Assembly (NCBI GenBank): GCA_900540375.1
Contig: UQFS01000001.1
Coordinates: 1 to 64,000 of the forward strand
Reading direction: 5' to 3'
Length of the DNA stretch: 64,000 bases
Source: an uncultured Prevotella sp.
Lineage (GTDB): Bacteria; Bacteroidota; Bacteroidia; Bacteroidales; Bacteroidaceae
Part shown: positions 43,221 to 50,251 of the stretch, one piece after another
How positions within the stretch are numbered: position 1 is the first letter of the stretch
Layout: every line of letters begins with the position of its first letter
Program-made: the position numbers and the translations under genes
Notes under the pieces: generated by a model
The model's input: the letters and a program-made list of their open reading frames with translations, nothing else
What the model was told of the DNA's origin: nothing
Database searches by the model: none

Positions 43221-44177
43221 ATGATGGCTGTGAGACCCAATCAGAATGTAACGACATTGATGAGCATGAAAGGAAAAACAGACACAAAGCCCATGCGCCG
43301 TCTCAGTTTCGAGACGATGCGTACGCTAATGGATGAGCACGGACAGGAAACCCTTGATGGCGTCTTCTTGAAAAACGACATTGCCATGGTACGCAGTGTC
43401 AAATCTCTTATCAAGACCTTTGGCAGCGAGGAACCGTTTTATTTAGACGATGCACGCTTGGGCATTGTGCGTAAAGGAGGGTGCCGCCACTTACTCAATC
43501 TTATGGAAACGGATCTCAACGAAGGTGATGTGGTGTATATCGGACGGGGCAGCATCCTTCAGATAGGCAGCATGACTGAAGACTTCGATGTCACAGGCGT
43601 TGCCTTTGACGATGATCAGCTCAACGTTGCTTTCAACGGTCGGCCACCTTCGCTCTTCCAGCAGTATGCCTGCCACCGCGTCCTCCACGCCTCGAAAGAA
43701 GAGCATGACATCTTCAGCCGCTACATGGATGCGCTGTGGGCCATCACCCAGCTCCCTTACGACACGCGCCGTCTGGCAGGGCAGAGTGTAGGACCGCTGC
43801 TCTCGCTCTTCGAGCTGTGCCTGGAGCACCAGGAAGAGCGTAGGCCCGAACAAGTGTCACATCGTCGTGAGGTGTTCAATCGTTTTGTCAGATTGGTCAA
43901 TGAGCATGTCCAGGAGGCGCACACCCTCGACTACTATGCCGACCATCTCTGTCTCACCGCACGCTATCTTGGCGCTATTGTCAAGAGTATCAGTGGTGAG
44001 ACGGCCAAAGCATGGATAGACCGTGCACTGGTGAGCAAGGCCAAGGTAATGTTGCGGCACACCGATCGTCAAGTGGCAGAGGTGGCTGATACACTCGGTT
44101 TTCCCACCAGCAGCTTCTTCTGTCGCTACTTCCGTGAGCACACTGGCTGCACACCGCAAGAGTACAGAAATGGATAG
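43221..44177 (+). CDS. AraC-family regulator of the ABC exporter
   Basis: The protein is about 318 residues with an N-terminal cupin-like effector domain (about 25-190) and a C-terminal AraC double helix-turn-helix (about 215-315), recognised by YADHLCLTARYLGAIVKSISGETAKAWIDRALV and VADTLGFPTSSFFCRYFREHTGCTPQEYR. The promoter box at 43197 and the AAGGAG site place the start at 43221 (MMAVRPNQN) or 43224. It is divergent from the exporter operon, which it probably controls. It mirrors the AraC gene at 17.0 kb beside the RND operon, but the two sequences are not close copies. Confidence 0.87.
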   Translation: MMAVRPNQNVTTLMSMKGKTDTKPMRRLSFETMRTLMDEHGQETLDGVFLKNDIAMVRSVKSLIKTFGSEEPFYLDDARLGIVRKGGCRHLLNLMETDLNEGDVVYIGRGSILQIGSMTEDFDVTGVAFDDDQLNVAFNGRPPSLFQQYACHRVLHASKEEHDIFSRYMDALWAITQLPYDTRRLAGQSVGPLLSLFELCLEHQEERRPEQVSHRREVFNRFVRLVNEHVQEAHTLDYYADHLCLTARYLGAIVKSISGETAKAWIDRALVSKAKVMLRHTDRQVAEVADTLGFPTSSFFCRYFREHTGCTPQEYRNG

Positions 44178-44264
44178 ATTTATCCTTTTCTTCGAATGAT
44201 ATTAATTGCTGTCTTCAAGATCCTTGAAATTACTGGCGTTCAAGGCACCAATCAATCATCCTTG

Positions 44265-44375
44265 TTAATACTCACGACTTTCAAGTAGGCTGAGTACTTT
44301 GTTCATATAGTTCTCGCTGTCGGGAAGATACCTCAGATTACGGTATATCCCTGCGCTGATTTGAGATGTGGTCAT
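44265..44375 (-). CDS. Small ORF (36 aa) with its own promoter and ribosome site
   Basis: The 36-residue peptide MTTSQISAGIYRNLRYLPDS... ends in LLESREY. On the minus strand AAAGGAA lies seven to ten bases upstream, and TATTTTTG (44403-44410), a perfect -7 box, lies 28 bases before the start. The sequence resembles the short N-terminal helices of small antitoxin-like proteins in Bacteroidota, but I cannot assign a family. No intact toxin frame follows; a nine-codon frame begins 13 bases after the stop. It may be an orphan antitoxin remnant. Confidence 0.45.
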   Translation of the reverse strand: MTTSQISAGIYRNLRYLPDSENYMNKVLSLLESREY

Positions 44376-44402
44376 ATATGTTTCCTTTCTTTTAATGCAA
44401 TG

Positions 44403-44410
44403 CAAAAATA
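44403..44410 (-). promoter_or_regulatory. -7 promoter box for the 36-residue ORF
   Basis: The minus strand reads TATTTTTG, a full match to TAnnTTTG, 28 bases upstream of the small ORF. No strong -33 box is seen. Confidence 0.45.
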
Positions 44411-44485
44411 AAATAAAAGTTCCTGTTACGTAAATATTTGCTTACCTTTTTGGAGTATTTTGGTTCCCTTCTCATGTTTTTATAT

Positions 44486-44493
44486 TATCTTTG
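44486..44493 (+). promoter_or_regulatory. -7 promoter box for the DUF3843-like gene
   Basis: TATCTTTG lies 29 bases before ATG 44522; a TTTG at 44459-44462 is 23 bases upstream, slightly far. It rules out the longer start at 44438. Confidence 0.6.
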
Positions 44494-44521
44494 TGCAGCA
44501 AACAGAAATCAATCCAAAACC

Positions 44522-46021
44522 ATGAAAGGAATCATTACTACCCAAGAGATCCGTTTGGCACATCCCGGTATGTGTGACTGTGCCACTGATACCTATTATA
44601 CTCGTTTTGCCAACCGCCTCTTCGACAGTCTGCGGAGCTTTGTCGGCAAGGATCTGCCCGACAAGAACTTCACAAGAGTGTTGGCCCGCAAGTTGACCAA
44701 TTATTTCGAGGACATCGTCGCCGACATGGGCGTGTGGCACTCGTTCTCTGATCTGTGCATGAAGCTCTACGGCTATCCCGTGCCCATGTACCACGCTGAT
44801 GAGGAATATTATCCCGACGAGCCCAGTCTCGATGCCGTGCGCTACCTTGTGTGGGACGTGGCCAACGAGATGTTCCCCGACCGTATCTTTGAAACCGACC
44901 GCCTGTTGCAGGAGATGGGGTCGGAGGCTTATCGCTTGCTCAGTGATGCCTTTGAGCAGGCACCGATCAACGTGGATGCTAAGAAGATGATGGAGGATAT
45001 GCTCCACTATGCCACCGAGGGTTTCAACGAACTGCGCAATGTGCTCGACTGGGTACTTGGCGGATGCTATATCACCTCGGGCAGTTGGATCAACAAGCTG
45101 ATGGGGGAGAAGGCCAAGGAGATGAAGCGTGTGAAGCTCTTCGAAAGCATGACGCCCTCTATGAAGCAGTATTTCATTATCACCGGCATTAAGTTTGAGG
45201 ATCGCATAGGCCCATTGGCGCTGAAGCCCTGTGAGTGGCTGCAGCAGTTGGCAGTGACGACAGGACACGACGACGTCGCTTCAGTGTTGAAGGAAATCGA
45301 GGTGCTCCCAATGGACACCTATAAATATATACCGAGCGACGCCGACCCGTTGACGATGGAAAACACCCATGGCAAAGTCATCAAGGTTTCACTTGAAGAA
45401 CTCAATCTCAAGCCGGAGGTGCTCAAGCAGCATAATGGCTGCGTGGCTGGATTTATCTTCTATAAAGGAGCGTGGCGGCTCAACGGCGTGCTGGTGCCCG
45501 TGCAGCTTACCGATGACGATTTCGAGAAGGCTAAGGCAAGACAACGTGATATTCTCCTTCCCGGTATGAAACTGATGACGGCTGAGATGTTGCTGAAAGA
45601 TACAGATGGCCGTCAGCTCGTTTACTTCAAGGATGCAGCAGAGATGCAGCAGTATCTTCAGGAGAAGTTAAAATATCCCGATAGCCTTTTCAAAGACAGC
45701 CCGCTGACCACAATGGAGAGTCCCTGCATGTTCATCGATACCGTCGACAAAGTCGACCCGCAGTTCTTTGCACAGAACTTGGAGCAGTGTATCAAGGACC
45801 CCGACAATCCCTACTACGATGCGGAGAAGGCAAAAGAAGACGCCGTCAACATCTTGTGGAATGCCGACGGCGCTACGTCCAACATGGTCAACTATCTCAT
45901 CGACCATGAGCTGCTTCCCGATGCCGAGCAACATTATGCGTTCAGTCAGCACAGCACGCATGGGCAGCGCCTTGCCGACATGAACTTCTATATGCGCTAC
46001 AATCGCAGAAGCAAATACTAA
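44522..46021 (+). CDS. DUF3843-like protein of unknown function
   Basis: The 499-residue protein is soluble with no signal peptide, starting MKGIITTQEIRLAHPGM. It has a helical N-terminal half with FANRLFDSLRSFVGKDLPDKN and WHSFSDLCMKLYGYPVPMYHADEEYYPDEPSLDAVRYLVWDV. The second half contains a strand-rich, SH3-like or PPR-like portion (NGCVAGFIFYKGAWRLNGVLVPV). It resembles the Bacteroidota family I know as DUF3843; no function is known. The start was fixed by the promoter box at 44486. It stands alone and its stop overlaps the convergent fusion gene at 46018 by four bases. Confidence 0.65.
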   Translation: MKGIITTQEIRLAHPGMCDCATDTYYTRFANRLFDSLRSFVGKDLPDKNFTRVLARKLTNYFEDIVADMGVWHSFSDLCMKLYGYPVPMYHADEEYYPDEPSLDAVRYLVWDVANEMFPDRIFETDRLLQEMGSEAYRLLSDAFEQAPINVDAKKMMEDMLHYATEGFNELRNVLDWVLGGCYITSGSWINKLMGEKAKEMKRVKLFESMTPSMKQYFIITGIKFEDRIGPLALKPCEWLQQLAVTTGHDDVASVLKEIEVLPMDTYKYIPSDADPLTMENTHGKVIKVSLEELNLKPEVLKQHNGCVAGFIFYKGAWRLNGVLVPVQLTDDDFEKAKARQRDILLPGMKLMTAEMLLKDTDGRQLVYFKDAAEMQQYLQEKLKYPDSLFKDSPLTTMESPCMFIDTVDKVDPQFFAQNLEQCIKDPDNPYYDAEKAKEDAVNILWNADGATSNMVNYLIDHELLPDAEQHYAFSQHSTHGQRLADMNFYMRYNRRSKY

Positions 46022-46431
46022 CTCTCCGGAGTGTTTCCCGCCGTCAGGTCATTGATTTGGTCAATGACCTGCTGACGTGTCTTTTGCTGCTTGTGGTAGA
46101 GTAGGAAGGAAAAGATAAGACCGCATACCAGTCCTATGCATCCGCCTACGATACCTCCCCATGCCGCGGAGGTGAGCAGCTCATTTTCATAATTAATACT
46201 TTGGAAGAAATCGAAGAGGAACCAGCCAGGCAAGAGAATGCTAAAAGGTATGCTGACCATCATCTGTAGGGTGCTCAGTCGCTTGGCCCGCTGTAGCCTT
46301 AGAGCTGTGGGGATGAGATGGTCGCCCATGAAAGCCTCGTCCTTGGAGAATATATAGCAAACCGTGTAGATGGTGCTCTTCTGCTCCTTGACGAGTTTGG
46401 CAAACTGTTGTTCTGATGGTTTTGTTGCCAT
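46018..46431 (-). pseudogene. Deletion fusion: sigma-70 N-terminus joined to a membrane protein
   Basis: The 137-residue frame is a chimera. Residues 1-32 (SEQQFAKLVKEQKSTIYTVCYIFSKDEA) match the opening helix of Bacteroidota ECF sigma factors before region 2. From about residue 33 the sequence is that of a different protein with two membrane helices (VSIPFSILLPGWFLFDFF and AAWGGIVGGCIGLVCGLIFSFLLY). Such membrane proteins are commonly encoded directly after ECF sigma genes and may act as their regulators. Most of the sigma gene and the start of the second gene have been lost, near 46335, and the join is in frame. The fusion could still be translated. It cannot act as a sigma factor. Confidence 0.6.
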
Positions 46432-46449
46432 TGCCTTTATTGGGGTCCT

Positions 46450-47004
46450 TTATTTTTCTATGAACTCCAGGAACAGCTCTGCTTGCTTGGCGAGCTGTGT
46501 TTTCTGTTCTTCAGTGAGGATCATGCGGCCTTCGGTCCAAGCCTCTGTGTTGAGTGCGATGCCCGTCTGTTCCTCTGTCATCACGTCGGCTTTCAGCACG
46601 GTGAGCAGCGTAGTGAGTAGCTTACGGCATCCGGCTGTGGCAGCTTTACCGCTAGCTCCTGTGAGCGTGAACTTCTTTCCGGCGAGCACTGTCGGCGCGT
46701 TGCGGTCAGCAGGATCAACGGGGCGCGAGAGCCAGTCGATGAGGTTCTTCACGTGGCCGGGATAGGAATAGTTATACTCCGGCGAGAAGATCCAGACGCC
46801 GTCAGCCTCTGCTACAGCCTTGCGTGCGTCGGTGACGGCCTGCGGAGCCGGATATTCATCGTCTTGGTTGATAAATGGTACTTGGAAATAGTCCAGTTCT
46901 GTTACTTCGGCTTTGCTTTGGAGCATGCCCTTGACCATCTCACTCAGTTCTCTGTTGAAGCTTTGCTTGCGCAGTGAGCCAATGACGAATAATATCTTTT
47001 TCAT
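46450..47004 (-). CDS. NAD(P)H-dependent FMN reductase / quinone reductase-like
   Basis: The 184-residue flavodoxin-fold enzyme starts at ATG 47004 (MKKILFVIGSLRKQSFNREL), where the FMN-phosphate loop GSLRKQSFN follows the first strand. The second signature FSPEYNYSYPGHVKNLIDWLSR lies near residue 75. Members reduce FMN, quinones, azo dyes or chromate with NAD(P)H. The frame extends to 47052, but these codons are not conserved and would not fit the fold. It lies 18 bases upstream of the sigma-fusion gene on the same strand. The natural substrate is unknown. Confidence 0.88.
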   Translation of the reverse strand: MKKILFVIGSLRKQSFNRELSEMVKGMLQSKAEVTELDYFQVPFINQDDEYPAPQAVTDARKAVAEADGVWIFSPEYNYSYPGHVKNLIDWLSRPVDPADRNAPTVLAGKKFTLTGASGKAATAGCRKLLTTLLTVLKADVMTEEQTGIALNTEAWTEGRMILTEEQKTQLAKQAELFLEFIEK

Positions 47005-47133
47005 GTTTGTTGGATTGATCGTGTTGTTGTTGCAAAGATACGTTTTTCTCATTATAATATAGCTATCTTCTTGTGTTTTTGCTTTTTTTTCTTTACTTTT
47101 GTATCATTGAAACACTAATTTGATATTTCTGCG

Positions 47134-47883
47134 ATGAAACCGTTCTATACCATTGTGGTCTTTGTGACCCTGCTGTGTTGCTCCGTGTGGGCAGGCATGC
47201 ACAGCTATCGTTGTGCCGAAGAAGAGATGGTGGCCGACATGAATCAAGCTTTGGCTCAGACATTGCGCCATAAGCAGGAGGCGTGGATCACCCCCGACAC
47301 CATCCGCGACTATCGCAGCAATCTGCGGCTGGCGGTGCTCCGTCGTCATTCCTTGGTGTGCTATGCCGAGGACGCGGACCCGAAGACGGTTGCCAGCAGT
47401 GAGATGACATGGGGCAGGGGAGAGCGCCGCATAGCCTTCCGGGGCTATGCCAACTGTTCCGTGGCTTCAGTGCTGGCCCTCTCTGACCAGCGTATGCCGC
47501 TGTCGCTGTTCGCCTTGTCGCTACTTTGGCTGGCAGGCTCACTGATGTGGATGCGCCGTCGGGTCGTGGCGATTGCCGGAGGCTTTGGCGGTCTGCGTCT
47601 TGATGAAGCCACACAGACATTCTACGATGAGCGTCAGGAACCCGTCCACTTCACCGCCATGCAGCGCCAACTGATGCTGATGTTCTTTGCCGATGAGCAG
47701 CACAGCTTGTGCAAGGAGGACATCTGCGAGGCGCTTTGGCCGAAGAAGCCCGATGCCAGCGACACGCTCTACACGCTCATCCGACGGTTGAAGCCTGTAC
47801 TCGACAAGAGCAGTAACCTCACCATTACGACGGAAAGAGGCGGTAAATATCAATTGTCAGACAGATGTCAGTCTCATTCTTAG
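47134..47883 (+). CDS. Membrane-anchored winged-helix transcriptional regulator
   Basis: The protein is 249 residues: an N-terminal helix (FYTIVVFVTLLCCSVWAG), a periplasmic sensor-like domain of about 100 residues, a second helix (LSLFALSLLWLAGSLMW, about 125-140), then a cytosolic domain of OmpR/PhoB C-terminal type (about 165-245) with TAMQRQLMLMFFADEQHSLCKEDICEALWPKKPDASDTLYTLIRRLKPVL. There is no receiver domain, so it is a one-component ToxR-like regulator. It is followed after 51 bases by a large outer-membrane barrel on the same strand with its own promoter box. The gene pair suggests envelope sensing, which is inference. Confidence 0.8.
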   Translation: MKPFYTIVVFVTLLCCSVWAGMHSYRCAEEEMVADMNQALAQTLRHKQEAWITPDTIRDYRSNLRLAVLRRHSLVCYAEDADPKTVASSEMTWGRGERRIAFRGYANCSVASVLALSDQRMPLSLFALSLLWLAGSLMWMRRRVVAIAGGFGGLRLDEATQTFYDERQEPVHFTAMQRQLMLMFFADEQHSLCKEDICEALWPKKPDASDTLYTLIRRLKPVLDKSSNLTITTERGGKYQLSDRCQSHS

Positions 47884-47903
47884 GTGCTTAGCCATTAGCT
47901 TCC

Positions 47904-47911
47904 TATCTTTG
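47904..47911 (+). promoter_or_regulatory. -7 promoter box for the 690-residue barrel gene
   Basis: TATCTTTG lies 24 bases before the ATG at 47935, in the gap after the winged-helix regulator. No good -33 box is present, which fits a promoter that needs an activator such as its neighbour. Confidence 0.55.
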
Positions 47912-47934
47912 CAACAAAAACAAACAGCAAAGAT

Positions 47935-50007
47935 ATGAAGCAGATTTTCTTTCTTCTTATGCTTATGTTTGGCGCGGTGACAGTGGTCTATGCACAGGAT
48001 CACGGCAGCGCCAAGCCTTCCTCATCCTCTCCGGCAGACACGGCGGTAGTGCTCAAGGGCGTTACCGTGGAGGCGGCACGTGTGACCTTCCGTCCCGACG
48101 GACGCCATATTATCCTGTCGGTGGCTCAGCGTGAGAGAGCCTCCAATGGCTATGCTCTTCTCCGTCTTCTCAGTCTCCCTCAACTTCAGGTGGATGTCGT
48201 GCACCATACCATTGCCGACCGTCTCAACCGTGGTGAGGTGCAACTGCGCATCAACGGTGCCATTGCGTCGAAGTCCGACCTGATGGCACTCGATCCCAAG
48301 CGCGTTACCTCCATTGACTATATCGACAATCCCGGCGTGCGCTATGGTCAGGGCATAGCCTTCGTCATTGACATCCACACACGGCGCAGTGACGCAGGAT
48401 ATGAGCTTGGCACCGACCTCACGCAGGCACTGGCCCGCTATAGTGACGACATGGTCTATGCCAAGGTCAACCGGGGAAAGTCGGAGTGGGTGCTGACTTA
48501 CAACTTCTTCTATAAGGACAACCGCAACAAGAAAGCACGCACTCTTACCGATTACCTGCTCACCGACGGCACGCACGACATTGTCTCGCGTGTGGATAAG
48601 CAGCACAGGAGTAGAGCGGTTGGCCACACAGTAGCACTGAAATATAATCGGACTGACACGCTCGGCAATGTCTTGCAGGCCAAGTTAACTGTCGACTTCA
48701 ACCATTGCCCGGGCGACGATGTGCGCACCGACGTCAATGGCACGGATGTGAAGAACTTCTCACGCGACCGTTCTTTCTCTCCTGTCCTCGACCTCTATCT
48801 TGTCAGGAAGCTGGGCCGAAGCCAGTGTATCACGGCCAATGTAGTGGGCACGCACATCCATACACGTTCCTATAACTATATGGATGAGGACGGGCCTTAC
48901 GCTTACCATGTCAAGGGCAACACGTCGTCACTCATCGGGGAAGCCATATATGAGAACCGGCTCAGGCCCTTCACGCTTTCCTTGGGTGCCAACTACCAAC
49001 TCAAATACACGCGCAATAGCTACACCGGTGACGTCGATGTCGTCAACCGTCTTCACAATCAGTATGTCTATGGCTTCGCCCAACTCAAGGGCCGCCTCGG
49101 GTCACTTACCTATGTTGCAGGCCTCGGCATGAGCAGCCAACGCTACAGTCAGGGTGAGGCACACTACAATTTCAATCTCTTCCGTCCCAAAGCCACGTTA
49201 GTCTATGACTTCGGTCATGGACTGAGTCTGAGCTATGTCTTTGAGCAGTATGGATTTTTCAGTCGTATAGCAATGATTGGCGACGCCACCATCCGCACCA
49301 ACGGACGCGAGTGGACGATGGGCGCTCCCAACCTGAAGCCCAACCGCTGTGACGAGCATACGCTGCGTTTCAACTATTCCTCGTCACGATGGAACAACAC
49401 GCTGATGGCTGACTACCGCGACCATTCCCATTGCAACATGGCTGCGTATTTCCGTACTGATGACAACCGGTTTGTCTACACCCAGCGCAATCAACGGGGC
49501 ATCAAGATGATCTATTTCACCGACAACCTCTCCTACACCATCATCTCTGACCGTCTTGTGGCCAATGCTAATGGTGGCTTCTTCCGTTACTTCAACTTCG
49601 GCGACGACTACACCCATCTTCATAACTTCTGGATGGTAGGCGGCAGTCTGCAAGCTTATCTGGGGCACTGGACACTCACGGTGCAGGCCGACAATGGCTT
49701 CCGCTTTCTCGAAGGTGAGAACCTCGGATGGAACTATGGCATGCCGGAATTGCAATGCAGCTATCAGGCGGGTCCCTGCTCCTTATCCGTGACGTGGGAC
49801 CATTGCTTCATGGCCAATCCCAAGGCGATGTCCTCCCATCTGCTCAACCGCTATATGCACAAGGACTATGAGCTCCGCAGCAAGACCCTCGGCAACCTGA
49901 TTACCCTCAACTTCACGTGGAAGCTCGGACGTGGCAGGAATTACAAAGAAGCGCAGCGCAAACTCAACAATAAGGACACGCAAACAGGTATTATCGGCAG
50001 GAACTGA
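47935..50007 (+). CDS. Large outer-membrane beta-barrel (TonB receptor-like) protein
   Basis: The 690-residue protein has a signal peptide (FFLLMLMFGAVTVVYAQ). A plug-like region (about 30-145: VVLKGVTVEAARVTFRPDG..., RITSIDYIDNPG-type ending) leads to a barrel rich in aromatic strands to the C-terminus, with a final ITLNFTWKLG strand and a short polar tail. It lacks the carboxypeptidase-like N-domain seen in the receptor at 13.1 kb. Members of this outer-membrane beta-barrel family are often regulated by adjacent anti-sigma or one-component regulators, as here. Substrate unknown; whether TonB drives it is not certain because no clear TonB box is visible. Confidence 0.78.
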   Translation: MKQIFFLLMLMFGAVTVVYAQDHGSAKPSSSSPADTAVVLKGVTVEAARVTFRPDGRHIILSVAQRERASNGYALLRLLSLPQLQVDVVHHTIADRLNRGEVQLRINGAIASKSDLMALDPKRVTSIDYIDNPGVRYGQGIAFVIDIHTRRSDAGYELGTDLTQALARYSDDMVYAKVNRGKSEWVLTYNFFYKDNRNKKARTLTDYLLTDGTHDIVSRVDKQHRSRAVGHTVALKYNRTDTLGNVLQAKLTVDFNHCPGDDVRTDVNGTDVKNFSRDRSFSPVLDLYLVRKLGRSQCITANVVGTHIHTRSYNYMDEDGPYAYHVKGNTSSLIGEAIYENRLRPFTLSLGANYQLKYTRNSYTGDVDVVNRLHNQYVYGFAQLKGRLGSLTYVAGLGMSSQRYSQGEAHYNFNLFRPKATLVYDFGHGLSLSYVFEQYGFFSRIAMIGDATIRTNGREWTMGAPNLKPNRCDEHTLRFNYSSSRWNNTLMADYRDHSHCNMAAYFRTDDNRFVYTQRNQRGIKMIYFTDNLSYTIISDRLVANANGGFFRYFNFGDDYTHLHNFWMVGGSLQAYLGHWTLTVQADNGFRFLEGENLGWNYGMPELQCSYQAGPCSLSVTWDHCFMANPKAMSSHLLNRYMHKDYELRSKTLGNLITLNFTWKLGRGRNYKEAQRKLNNKDTQTGIIGRN

Positions 50008-50251
50008 TAGAAAGGGTTGCTTACTCTTTTTACTTTTTTATTTTTCCTTCCGCACCTGCTTAAAGTCGGAGATGCCGTAGGGAATGCGCTTGAAATCGTT
50101 GCTCATCGTTGACTGCTATGAATCTTTTCTGTAAATATACGTCTTTCTTTCCATATTTGCAAATATTAAAAGCAAAGAAAACGGCACATCCTTTGGCTGT
50201 TTCGCTGATTTACATTAAATTTGTAAGAACAAACCGATTACAGCAGACATT

